From the NCBI RefSeq assembly GCF_026914265.1, contig NC_069125.1, positions 71,130,046 through 71,194,045 on the forward strand: DNA of 64,000 bases, written 5' to 3'. Positions 54,301 through 64,000 of the stretch are shown one piece after another. The notes under the pieces were generated by a model. The model saw nothing but the letters and a program-made list of their open reading frames with translations, did no database searches and had not been told where the DNA came from. The position numbers and the translations under genes were made by a program. How positions within the stretch are numbered: position 1 is the first letter of the stretch; each line of letters begins with the position of its first letter. The DNA is from Mya arenaria (Eukaryota > Mollusca > Bivalvia > Myida > Myidae).

Positions 54301-57300
54301 GGTCAAGGTCACAGTGACCTTGAATGATAAAATGTTGTCCAAGTGATAACTCAACAATGCCTGCACCCATGGCCCTCAATCTTGACATGGAGGTTGGGCC
54401 TGACCAGTAGATGACCCCTATTGATTTTAGGGGTCAAAGGTCAAGGTCACAGTGACCTTGAAAGCAAACTCGACAATTCTTGGACCTATGGTCATCAAAC
54501 TTGACATGAAGGTTGGGCCTGCCCAGTAGATGACCCCTATCAACTTTGGAGGTCATCAGGCCAAGGTCAATGTCACAGTAACCTTTAACGCAAAAAAGTT
54601 AACAAATCTTCCCCCACTGATATCTCAACTTGACATGGATGTTAAGCCTGACCAGTAGATTTATAGAGCCAAAGGTCGAGGTCACAGTGATCTTGAATGA
54701 TAAAAGGTTGTCTGAGTGATAACTCAACAATGCCTGAACCCATGGCCTTCAAACTTGACTTGGAGTTGCATCTGACTTGTAGATGACCCCTTATGATTTA
54801 AGGGGTCATCGGGTCAAAGGTCAAGGTCACAGTGACCTTGAACGAAAAAAACTTGTCTTGTGATAACTTGACAATGCCTGCACCCATGGCCCTCAAACTT
54901 GACATTTAGGTTTCTGGTGACCAGCTGATGACTCTGGATTTTGAGTTCATAGAGTCAAAGGTCATGACGGTCATAACACACTTTATCCTCACACTTTAAT
55001 GGTCATAATCTTAAAACAGCAACAAATCAGCTGTCATTTCGGTCCATGCATATTTCATTCAATTGTCCATATAATCCTGACAACATGGCGCTCAGGGGGG
55101 GCATAATGTTTGACAAACATCTCTTGTTTAATAATTCTGAAGCTAGTTTACATGGTACAGTATGCAATGTATTGTAGCAGCATTCCGTTTGATCAACAAC
55201 ATGTGGCATTGTCAGTCGGAGAAAACTGTTATATATATAAATGGTTTCCCTGGTGTTTTTCATATTTGAATTTATTTTTCGTATTTGAATTTAAGTTACT
55301 GTTTTGTATAGGAAATATTGTACCGTGTAGTTGTATTGAAACAGTATCATCTCATCCCAATTGGTTAAGAACCATTTAGCCTCCTATTTCCGAAACCTCT
55401 GATCCAGAGACAGATTCACCCAGCCATTGCAATAAATGAAAAAAGATTTTTAAAGATGTCTTTGTGATGGTTGGAAGTTACCGTAGCTGGTTGTTTTCAG
55501 GGATTGTTTTGGTTGTCGCCACCCGAAGTACTCGGATGCCCTGCTGGACTACGGCTTCTATCTTCTCAATGTGGACCAGATTACAGCTGCTGTACAGGTC
55601 TACCAGGTATGCTTGCATTATTTAGAGGTTAATGCACAGCGTAGCCAAGTCGTTAGTGATAATTGGCCTAAGTGACTCATAATGGCCAGAGACGTAGTCG
55701 AAGGAAGTTATGAGATGAGGGCGAATTATCACACAACGGCCTGGCTATGCTGTGTATTAACTTCTTTAATACAAATGGGTTTTTTTTCTTATTTTGTAAG
55801 TTTGAAGTATTCTTTTTAAAGTTAACCTGCAATCAAGTTGTGCATTCTTATTTCTTCTTGCTTGACGGTAAACAACATTTTGTTGTAATTTCATGTTCCC
55901 ATCAATTTCAATTGTTCAGCTTGAAAATTCCATAACATGTCTATCTTAATTTGTTCTGTCTTTTCATGTCTTGAATGTCTCAATTCAATTGAACAGACAT
56001 GAACACTTAGCAATTAGAACATTTGTTTGTACTTAAATAAACAAATACCTCTTATTCGTGATGTCAATATGTATGTAGTGTAGTCAAGTCAACTTGACAT
56101 GAATAGGTTATCAAACACTAGGATATTTCCCTCAACTGCTTTTGCGTTTGCTTTCCTTTAGGATTTTAATAATTAATCTGTTCAAGCAGATCAATAAATT
56201 GTGATTGCGTAGTTTATACCGTAGATGACTGGTTTTAAGACAATAGTGGTTATAAGACACAGGCAAAAAATATGTGAAAAACTCGAGGAAAAAACTTACT
56301 CTATGTTATGGGTTATTGGACGCACTGAAAAAATATCAAAATAGTCTGCCACCATTAGTTACCATGTTTGTTAACAGTGAAGATTTTTTTTTTTTTTGTG
56401 AAAATGGCGATGCTTTTTTTAAACCATGCAATACTAATACAAAGCAAAACATTCTTTCTGACAGTGTAACGTAAACGTTACCTGTCCAGAATGAAACATT
56501 TTGTAAAGCAAAATTTTTATATTGTATATGTTTGTTCTCAAAATGTAAACACCTACTGGAAAGTATAAAGAACGTGGCAAAGTGTAAGAATCAAGACTAT
56601 TATCGCAGCAGTTTGTACTATTGGTATGTTAAACTGCTTAAAGGCAGTGCAAGTTTTTCACACCTGATCATACCACCGACAAAATATTTCGACAGTGCAC
56701 AGCTATGCTTCTTTACATGCAAGTTAAATTATTGTTTTATACAAAATAATATTGAATAATTATATTTGTACAATAATGAAAAATTAAAATAATAAACGTT
56801 TTACGATACACCTTATCCTGATCTTCAACTGAGGTTTTAACCTGCATAAACTCGATCGAGATGATGTGAGTGACATCCCTTTCTACATAAATCTAAACTT
56901 ACTAGTTTTTTTTACCATTTATTTCTCTGAAGAGCCAATTTCGGCCTGAAATTGACCAAAAAAAATGTTAAAAGTTACTGTTTGTAAGACGCAGGCATTT
57001 TTTTAAAAATCGAAATCTGAGGGAAAAAAGTGTGTCTTATAACCAGTCAGTCATTTACGGTACATGATTTCACAGTCATCAAATTTGATTTCATGATGAA
57101 AATTTAACTCACTTATGAACGTTTCACAGGCCGTAAAATGATAATCGATAATCGGCATGGGCCCCAAAACTGATAATCGTCGAGTTGTGCAAATGATCGT
57201 GAAACCCCTGTAAAATGTATACTATAAGTAGAAACATGTGTATTAAGTAAACTTCCTTGTAGCACAGTTTGGTTTTTGAGTAAATAAATGCAGGAGTTGT

Positions 57301-60300
57301 CAGTCTTGGTGTCTTTTGACTGTAGTAGCATTTGCAAAAACACATGTTAGCCATAACTTTATAAACTGTGAGGATGTAACAGGAAATTAAGCACTCATGA
57401 TTACAATTGAAAAGCCACTCAAGTTGCAGGATAGATATATACAATAGTAAACACTTTTGATTATCTAGACATTTTTTTAAATGGTCTAAAGTGGATGTTG
57501 CAAATGAAGCACTTAATGTTAGTGATTGAATATATTGGAATGAGCATTATATTGACTTAAACATGGATAAATAACTCCATATCAGTATTTGTTGTGTTTA
57601 TTATTTTGCATAAAACTTTATTCAGATTTGTAAAACTATGGCAAACTATAAAATCCAAAGTACAAACGAAGGCCATTGAACAAAGATGTCTTTTCAGCAA
57701 AATACCATTGATATATCTTACTTTATCTGTGATTGGTTTTATTTGCTTCAGCTATTAGGGATGTCCCATTTTTGGTCACTTTTGATGATGTCATAATCAT
57801 GAGTCTAGATCTTCCTCATTCACATTTTGATCTTTCATTGAAGAAACATATGGACATTTGCTCAAGTGCATTGTAATGCATGAAACTTTTGCAATTTTTC
57901 AACCATCTAACAGCCAAAAATATTCTGGCAATAAAAAAATCCGATTTTGAGCCCATCTGATTGACAAATGTTTTTTTTTTTTTATTTTTTTTTTTGCATT
58001 TTATCCAAAAGCTTCTTAAATTTGAAATGTCTCATTTACATCAATAGAAAATAAATAAAACCATGTGGAACAGATCAAAGACAAAATGGACAAAACAATG
58101 ATCAATGAGAGAAATATTTGCTGGTTACAATGAGCATGGAAAGCATCATTGGAATAAGTACCTCATAGGAAAAATGTTTCCAGCATAAAAATAATCATAG
58201 AGATGTATACTTCATTTTGTTGGTTCCATTTGACTGTATTTTAATATAAAACATATGCTAACAAATGGTAAGAGTTCTAGGGTAAATCATTAAAAATGTG
58301 TGTTTTGCCTTTGTCCCTAGAATGCCCTGGACATCCGTCAGGCTGTGTTTGGGGGGAACAATTTACATGTTGCCGTGGCACACGAGGACCTGGCCTACGC
58401 CTCATACGTCCAGGAATACAGCTCAGGGAGGTTCACAGATGCCAAGTAGGAACATTTTGGAATGTTATCCGTTAACACTTTGTAGAGTGAAAGTATTTGA
58501 CAAAAATATTAGAAACAAAGTAACAGCATAATCTGCCTGTACTTAGCTTTCATATCAAAGTAAGCATAGATTTGTCAGTTCCTTATGTCATAAATATAGT
58601 ACAGTACTTAAACAAGTTATTTAAAAATAAATGTTTTAAATGGTGTGTGTTTGGGGAGATTTAACATGTAATAAGATTTTAAGTGTAGGTCTAATAGTAA
58701 CAGTAATTTATTCTGTGTTATGCTTAATGAAAAACAACTGTCCATAAGACTATATGACCATATGCCCAACCATTGCACTCAGTTACGATTAGGTGATTGA
58801 GTTGACATCTACACATACTTATGATAGGTGCTGGTTGTTTCAGGGACCATGCAGAGAAGGCCATAGAGATCCTGGAGCACATCCTGCCCTCCGACCATCT
58901 CATGCTCTCCTCATCCAAGAGAGTAAAAGGTAACAACATACTGTGGAATATGTTCCTTCTTCATTTATTGTTTAGGTGGTCCATTATGTACTGTTCAATC
59001 TCCAACATGGCTGCATTTATTAGTTTAGAAAAAATAGTTTTAAGATTGCTCAATTCCTAAGGTTTGGAATAAATTGCATCTAGACTGGAATCTAGCCTAA
59101 TCTTTCTCCTGACGCCACTGGATTTCTTTCAAAATACAATTTGATACGAAGGATAGTCACATGGAGACCCTGACTACCTTCATGACTGAGGGTACATATA
59201 GGTCAGTAAAAAATATTCAATGGCCAAGTTAAAGCTTGTCTGTTTTTCCTAGAAAGAAAGTTGGCAGCGGTGTGCAAACTCTTTAGCCTTGGCTTAAACT
59301 CTTGCGGTATTATTATTACTTTTATTATACCCCCGACAAACGAAGTTTGAAGGGGGTATATTAGAGTCACCCTGTGGTCGGTCGGTCGGTCGGTTTGTCG
59401 GTCGGTCCGTTGCAATTTCAAAATATTAGTAAAAAATATTCAATGGCCAAGTTAAAGCTTGTCTGTTTTTCCTAGAAAGAAAGTTGGCAGCGGTGTGCAA
59501 ACTCTTTAGCCTTGGCTTAAACTCTTGCGGTATTATTATTACTTTTATTATACCCCCGACAAACAAAGTTTGAAGGGGGTATATTAGAGTCACCCTGTGG
59601 TCAGTCGGTTGGTCGGTTTGTCGGTCGGTCCGTTGCAATTTACCTTGTCCGGAGCATAACTTAAAAACTACTGGATGGAATTGGATTAAACTGGATGGAA
59701 TTGGATTAAACTTCATACAATGATAGAGCATAATGAGAGGAAGTGCAGTGTACAATAACCATAACTCTGTTCTTGCTGATTACTGAGTTATTGCCCTTTG
59801 TTACTTTTGTTTTTTCCGGAGTATAACTTGAAAAGTACTGGATGGAATTCATTGGAACTTCATACAATGGTAAAGCACAATGAGAGGAAGTGCAGTGTTC
59901 AAGAACCATAAGTCTACTTTAGCTAATTACTGAGTTATTGCCCTTTATTTGTTGTTTTTGCTGTCAAATATTTTTCCAGACATTAACTTGCAAACTACTA
60001 GATGTAATTTATTAAAACTTAATACAATGGCAAAGCACAATGAGAGGAAGTGCAGTGCACAAGAACCATAACTCTTTTTCAGCCAGTTACAGAGTTACTG
60101 CCCTTTGTTACTTTTTTCCTGTCCAGAGCATAACTTGAAAACTAGTGGATGGAATTTAATAAAGCTTCATACAGTGATAGATCATAATGAGAGGGAGTGC
60201 AGTGTACAGGAACCGCAATTCTATTTCAGCCAATTACAGAGTTACTGCCCTTTGTTACTTTTTCTTGTCCAGAGCATAACTTGAAAACTGTTGGATGGAA

Positions 60301-62308
60301 TTTAATTAAACTTCATACAGTGTTGGATCATAATGAGACGGAGTGCAGTGTACAGGAACCGCAGTTCTATTTCAGCTAATTACAGAGTTACTGCCCTTTG
60401 CTACTTTTTCTTGTCCGGAGCATGACGTGAAAACTATTGGATAGAATGTAATAAAACTTTATACAATGGTACAGCACAATGCGAAGGAGTTCAGTGTACA
60501 TGAATCATTACACTATTTTAGCAAATTACAGAGTTATTGCCTTTTTCTGTGTTTTTTTGTCAAACTTTTGTCTGTACAGTAACTTGAAAACTACTAGATG
60601 GAATTTCATAAAACTTCATACAATGATAAATCATAATGAGAGGCAGCGTTCGGGGGTATTAATCACCTTCAGTGATAGCTCTAGTTTCTTGTAACTTGCG
60701 CTTGTGTGTGTTTAAACTGGCAGAAAGATTTCTTAAAGTAAAGAGTGGGTTTTCTGATTGTGTTGATATGCTGTGTTTCAGTGTTGATCCTGGAGGAGAT
60801 TGTCATGTGTTCTGATTGAGTTTCTATTGGTGTTTCAGCATTAATCCTTGAGGAGATTGCCATAGACAGTCACCAGAAGGAGATGGAACAGTCTCTCCTG
60901 TCAGAGGCCCAGGAACTACACCTGCAGTCGCTCGCACTTGCACGTAAGGCATTTGGGGAGAACAATGTACAGACAGCAAAGCACTATGGCAACCTTGGAC
61001 GCCTTTACCAAAGCATGCACAAATTTGAGGTAGGAATGATATCAGTGCCCTTGTTTAATGCATGAGTTTGTGATACGATTGTTTCAAAACAACTTTCCTT
61101 TGACCAACACTTCAATTTTCCAAACATAACGAAGCTTAATTCAATTCTAGACATGATGAATCAATGTTGCTGTAACATGTTCTTGCAAGTCTAATTGTTA
61201 AGATTTACATAACGTGTTTGTAAAATGTGTTTTAATTCTTTTTATTTAATGACTTTAACAATTCGCACATGCAGAAGGCGGAGGGCATGCACCTGATGGC
61301 TATTGAGATCAAGGAGCGTCTGCTGGGCTCGGAGGATTACGAGGTGGCACTGTCCGTTGGCCATCTTGCCTCGCTGTACAACTACGATATGGAGAAGTAT
61401 GACGAGGCAGAGAATCTCTACCTCAGGTCTATAGATATAGGTGAGCAAAACATAGCAATGATGAAATCAAGGTTTACAGATACTATAAGAACATGTTAAG
61501 CTTGTCTTATTTTTTTATAAATTATTTATGAAAGTTAATTATGCTATATTAGATTTTCTTAATCTTGGATAGTTGGGCAATTTCATGGGCACAAAAACAA
61601 AAATAAAATAAAAGATTAGAACTTTGTTATCTTTTTATGCCCCCACAAAGTGGCGGCATATAGGGTTGCCCTTGTCCGTACGTATGTCTGTCTGTCTGTA
61701 CGTACGTACGTCCCGAAGATTGTTTCCGATCTAATTCTTGAAAACCGTTTGTCCAATCCTCACCAAACTTTAAACACATGTTTGTGACCATAATATCTTG
61801 ATCAAGTTCGATAGTCATGGAAATCGCTTTAGTCATTTAGGAGTTACGGCCCTTTTTTGCCAAAAATACTTCAAAAATATATGTTTCCAATCTAATTCTT
61901 GAAAAGTATGTGTCCAATCCTCACCAAACTTTACATACATGATTGTGACCATAATATCTTGTTAAGATTTGATTTACAGTTGTCAGAGCAGGTTCCTTTT
62001 GAAAATTACAATTTAATGCAAAAATAGGTAGCGTGCATGTTGATTAGTATATACACATCCAATTGACAGTATTTCTGTATGTTTCAGGTAGGAAGCTGTT
62101 TGGAGATGGTTACTCCGGCCTGGAATATGACTACCGCGGCTTGTTACGCCTCTACCGCCAAGTCGGAAACTATGCCATGGCTGATAGATATGCCAATATC
62201 CTACAACAGTGGAATCGTATTAGGGATAGAAACAATTCCATAGAAGTTAAACCATTAGAGTTCACATTGTCAGCAGGGCTTTCAGAACTTGTGACAGAAT
62301 ACTTCTAA
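45686..62308 (+). CDS. APPBP2: Amyloid protein-binding protein 2, complete, 13 exons
   Basis: Exons 45686-45826, 46826-46914, 47149-47306, 47612-47735, 49665-49833, 51073-51162, 51461-51528, 55501-55606, 58321-58445, 58844-58929, 60839-61029, 61275-61440 and 62088-62308 join in phase to 577 residues (human 585). The N-terminus ALEWVPDKLYNMAVSAIV and LPENVQFDIYYKLYNKGRLCQLG match human APPBP2. The C-terminal half carries TPR repeats, with ALDIRQAVFGGNNLHVAVAH, KAFGENNVQTAKHYGNLGRL, DYEVALSVGHLASLYNYDM and GYSGLEYDYRGLLRLY nearly as in human. The protein binds the APP basolateral sorting signal and microtubules, and serves as a substrate receptor of Cullin-2 ubiquitin ligases. The N-terminal VHL-box-like LPENVQFDIYYKLY segment is preserved. 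The start has a good context (AAGATGG). Introns 4-7 and 10 are swollen by repeats. Confidence 0.97.
45940..46361. mobile_element. 422-bp MITE with perfect 18-bp terminal inverted repeats
   Basis: The left end GGTTGACGGTACATTTCC and right end GGAAATGTACCGTCAACC are exact inverse complements. Target duplication is unclear. It lies in APPBP2 intron 1, 24 bp before the next repeat. Confidence 0.8.
46385..46715 (+). repeat. Dispersed repeat, copy 2 (uninterrupted)
   Basis: Second copy of the 43118-43830 repeat, in APPBP2 intron 1, lacking the 359-bp insertion. It starts TTCATTTTGTTCCTTAAACG and runs through CTATCTAGCAGGTGCCCGTT to GGGATATGGACGCTT. Confidence 0.85.
48377..49517 (+). repeat. Dispersed element with AGCTCGACTATTCGAAGAATA head, tandem core
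   Basis: The head TTTTAGCTCGACTATTCG and the tail TAGTCGAGCGCGCTGTC ... GGCTCTTGT bracket about five units containing GTTAAAGTTTTAGGGCAAGT, CAATTGACTTAATACTTCAC and TTATGGCCCCTGATTGACT. It lies in APPBP2 intron 4. The head and tail are shared with 50115-50527. Confidence 0.85.
50115..50527 (+). repeat. Shorter element with the same head and tail, different core
   Basis: The head TTTTAGCTCGACTATTCG and the tail TAGTCGAGCTCGCTGTC ... AGCTCTTGT match the 48377 element. The core is made of two copies of GTTAAAGTTTGCGTACCACC. It lies in APPBP2 intron 5. Confidence 0.8.
51291..51342. repeat. (AT)n microsatellite
   Basis: Uninterrupted AT repeat of about 26 units in APPBP2 intron 6. Confidence 0.95.
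52400..53180. mobile_element. Non-autonomous hAT-like element, 781 bp
   Basis: The ends CAGGGATAATTCTA and TAGAATTATCCCTG are perfect inverse complements, flanked by CCTAAA on both sides (52394-52399 and 53181-53186). The CAGGG termini suggest hAT, although a 6-bp duplication is shorter than the usual 8. A 63-codon open frame inside shows no transposase motif. APPBP2 intron 7. Confidence 0.8.
53370..55105 (+). repeat. TATGCCCCCC-ended element with tandem ~145-bp core
   Basis: It opens TATGCCCCCCTTCATAGAAG with GTCGGTCGGTCCGTCCGTCC and closes GGGGGGGCATA, inverted to the start. The core is about ten units containing TCCGAGTGATAACTCAACAA, CATGGCCCTCAAACTTGAC, GACCAGTAGATGACCCCTAT and CAAAGGTCAAGGTCACAGTG. 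APPBP2 intron 7. Open frames on the minus strand are by-products. Confidence 0.85.
55629..55760. mobile_element. Fold-back MITE, ~132 bp
   Basis: The left arm TTAATGCACAGCGTAGCCAA and the following GTCGTTAGTGATAATTGGCC pair with the right arm, which ends TGGCTATGCTGTGTATTAA. APPBP2 intron 8, 22 bp after the exon 8 donor. Confidence 0.75.
56219..57060. mobile_element. Non-autonomous TIR element with TA flanks, 842 bp
   Basis: The left end CCGTAGATGACTGGTT, with TATAAGACACAGGC nearby, is mirrored by the right end TATAACCAGTCAGTCATTTA then CGG. TA lies on both sides (56217-56218, 57061-57062), as for Tc1/mariner/pogo-type elements. No transposase frame. APPBP2 intron 8. Confidence 0.7.
59205..59641 (+). 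repeat. Near-identical tandem duplication, 224-bp period
   Basis: Copies at 59205-59428 and 59429-59641 both carry AGTAAAAAATATTCAATGGC, the CCCCCGACAAAC head and TTGTCGGTCGGTCCGTTGCA. Only a few differences were seen, so the duplication is recent. APPBP2 intron 10. Confidence 0.85.
59642..60650 (+). repeat. Tandem ~145-bp dispersed repeat, about 7 units
   Basis: Continues from the CCCCCGACAAACGAAGTTTG head at 59330. Units contain GAGCATAACTTGAAAACTAC, AGCACAATGAGAGGAAGTGC and GTTATTGCCCTTTGTTAC. Same family as 4436-5260. Confidence 0.88.
60751..60838 (+). repeat. Ghost copy of the APPBP2 exon 11 acceptor side
   Basis: TGTGTTTCAG then TGTTGATCCTGGAGGAGATT at 60772-60801 duplicates GGTGTTTCAG then CATTAATCCTTGAGGAGATT at the real exon 11 start (60839), 57 bp downstream. 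The ghost reads LILEEIVM and then meets a stop. Confidence 0.85.
61636..62035 (+). repeat. TATGCCCCCACAAAGTGG repeat fragment
   Basis: Head TATGCCCCCACAAAGTGGCG and CGTACGTATGTCTGTCTGTC, followed by two units containing CCAATCCTCACCAAACTTTA and GTGACCATAATATCTTG. It resembles the other CCCCC-headed families in this window but is a separate family. APPBP2 intron 12. Confidence 0.75.
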
Positions 62309-62723
62309 AGATTGTGATAATCTAGAATGTGTGCACTGATTAAAGGATGCTGTGATTTTGTTCTTATAAGAGCCAAGTGAACATTAAAGAGAACATGCAT
62401 GTTGCTTCAAGTTGTTGGATGGTAGGTGCAGGACAATCAGATGTGATAGAGTTCCCTGATTGGTCTACTGATAGTTACCCACATCCCCAAAGTGGAAGCA
62501 ATTACAGAAGAAAGTTCTTAGCTCTCACAAGGTGTGCCAAGTGTGCTATATAAATTAAATATTAAATGTATACTCTGTTGGCAAATACAATATTTTCGCT
62601 GTGGTTGTATAAGTTATTATTTATATGCTTAGTGTTGCACTGTGGCAGATCATGGATTGTGGTTGTTTTAGCTATTACTTTAAATGGCATTTTCTGAAAT
62701 ATATGTTTTTGTGCTTATAATTG
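62309..62723 (+). other. APPBP2 3' UTR region
   Basis: No coding signal. ATTAAA occurs near 62562, but no AATAAA is clear, so the polyadenylation site is undetermined. The minisatellite begins right after. Confidence 0.5.
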
Positions 62724-64000
62724 CTAGTTGTTTACAGTATCTTGGCTAGTGTTGTATACCGTATCTTGGCTAGTGTTGTTTACAGTATCATGGCTAGTGG
62801 TGTATACATTATCTTGACTAGTGTTGTTGACAGTATCTTGGCTAGTATTGTTGACAGTATCTTGGCTAGTGTTGTATACAGTATCTTGGCTAGTGTTGTA
62901 TACAGTATCTTGGCTAGTGTTGTTTACAATATCATGGCTAGTGGTGTATACATTATCTTGACTAGTGTTGCTTACAGTATCCTGGCTAGTGGTGTATTCA
63001 TTATATTTGCTAGTGTTGTAAACAGTATATTGGCTAGTGTTGTATACACTATCTTGGCTAGTGTTGTATACAGTATCTTGGCTATTACAGTATAAAGTAT
63101 ATGACCAGTGTTGTATACATTATCTTCGCTAGTGTTGTATACAGTATCTTGGCTAGTGTTTAATACATTATCTTCGCTAGTGTTGTATACAGTATCTTGG
63201 CTAGTGCTGTATACATTACCTTGGCAAGTGTTGTACAGTATCTTGGCTAGTGTTGTATACATCATCTTGGCTGGTAATGTATACAGTATCTTGGCCAGTG
63301 TTGTATACATTTAGTCATTATCTTGGCTAGTGTTGTATACATCATCTTGGCTAGTGTTGTATACATTATTTTGGCTTTTCTCATATACATCATCTTGGCT
63401 AGTGTTGTATACATCATCTTGACTAGTGTTGTATACAGTATCTTGGCCAGTGTTGTATGCATAATCTTGGCTTGTGTTGTATACATGATCTTGGCTTGTG
63501 TTGTATACATCATATTGGCTAGTGTTGTATACATCATCTTGTGTATACAGTGTCTTAGCCAGTGCCACACATTATCTTGGCTAGTGATGTATACAGTACC
63601 TTGGCCATTGTTTAAAACAGTATTTTAGCTGGTGTTGTAAACAGCATCCTAACTAGTGTTGTGTACAGTATCTTGGCTAGTGTCATACACGTTATATTGG
63701 CTAGTGTTGTATACAGTATCTTGTTGTATTCATCATATTGGCTAGTGTTGTATACATCATCTTGACTAGTGTTGTATATAGTATCTCAACTAGTGTTGTA
63801 TACAGTATCTTAACTAGTGCTGTATACATTATCTTGGCCAGTGTTGTATGCATAATCTTGGCTTGTGTTGTATACATGATCTTGGCTAGTGTTGTATACA
63901 TCATTTTGGCTAGTGTTGTATCCATCATCTTGACTAGTGTTGTATACAGTATCTTAACTAGTGTTGTATACAATATCTTTACTAGTGTCATACACATTGT
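62724..64000 (+). repeat. 24-bp minisatellite, about 50 copies, continues past window end
   Basis: The unit is approximately TATCTTGGCTAGTGTTGTAT plus ACAG, 24 bp, with frequent short insertions and deletions. Because the period is a multiple of three, frames such as VVYSILAS (plus) and YTTLAKIL (minus) stay open; they are not genes. Confidence 0.93.

Noticed and set aside
53695-54366. Minus-strand frames with repeated TLTFGPMTPK
   Set aside because: They fall in the tandem core of the 53370-55105 element and repeat with its units.
62721-63997. Open frames VVYSILAS (plus) and YTTLAKIL (minus)
   Set aside because: By-products of another 24-bp minisatellite, open on both strands with no domain content.

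Overview
The window is typical of a large, AT-rich, intron-dense animal genome. Gene content and repeats point to a bivalve mollusc: the host proteins read like invertebrate orthologues of vertebrate proteins, introns are packed with short tandem families starting with runs such as GTCGGTCGGTCGGT, and a DIRS-type retroelement is present. The species is an inference; no marker gene here fixes it.

Layout. 1-2024: fossil DIRS-like tyrosine-recombinase retroelement. 2788-7227 (+): last seven exons of an ABCC8/9 (sulfonylurea receptor)-like ABC transporter, whose 5' part lies outside the window. 10517-23797 (-): a complete 14-exon SLC13 (Na+/di- and tricarboxylate) transporter of 591 residues, facing the ABC gene tail to tail. 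26965-30842 (-): a four-exon twin-CX9C protein of the C22orf39/PANTS family with a C-terminal CaaX box. 30940-35905 (+): a complete six-exon OGFOD2 orthologue that starts only 97 bp from the PANTS-like start codon, so the two share a bidirectional promoter. 38014-42142 (-): a six-exon proline-rich protein resembling PRR11. 45686-62308 (+): a complete 13-exon APPBP2 orthologue of 577 residues. 62724-64000: a 24-bp minisatellite that runs off the window end.

Exon boundaries were placed by hand from GT/AG sites, codon phase and recalled family sequence. For the SLC13, PANTS-like, OGFOD2, PRR11-like and APPBP2 models the exon sum is a whole number of codons. PRR11-like and APPBP2 are neighbours here and, from memory, lie in the same band region of human chromosome 17 (17q22-q23).

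The most unusual signal is a recurring pattern in which tandem repeats are built from splice junctions. In SLC13, a roughly 50-copy 24-bp minisatellite in intron 1 matches the exon 1/intron 1 donor junction. Decayed copies of the exon 4 acceptor side and of the exon 11 donor side lie in the introns before exon 4 and after exon 11. In the PRR11-like gene, five ghost copies of the exon 2 acceptor side form a 72-bp array, at least one with intact acceptor, donor and reading frame. In APPBP2 the exon 11 acceptor side is duplicated 57 bp upstream. A second striking feature is a pair of 109/108-bp inverted-terminal-repeat elements, each with a perfect 10-bp target duplication, inserted in opposite orientation in the first introns on both sides of the bidirectional promoter. 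Several other short DNA transposons with readable termini are listed, one with a matching empty site elsewhere in the window.
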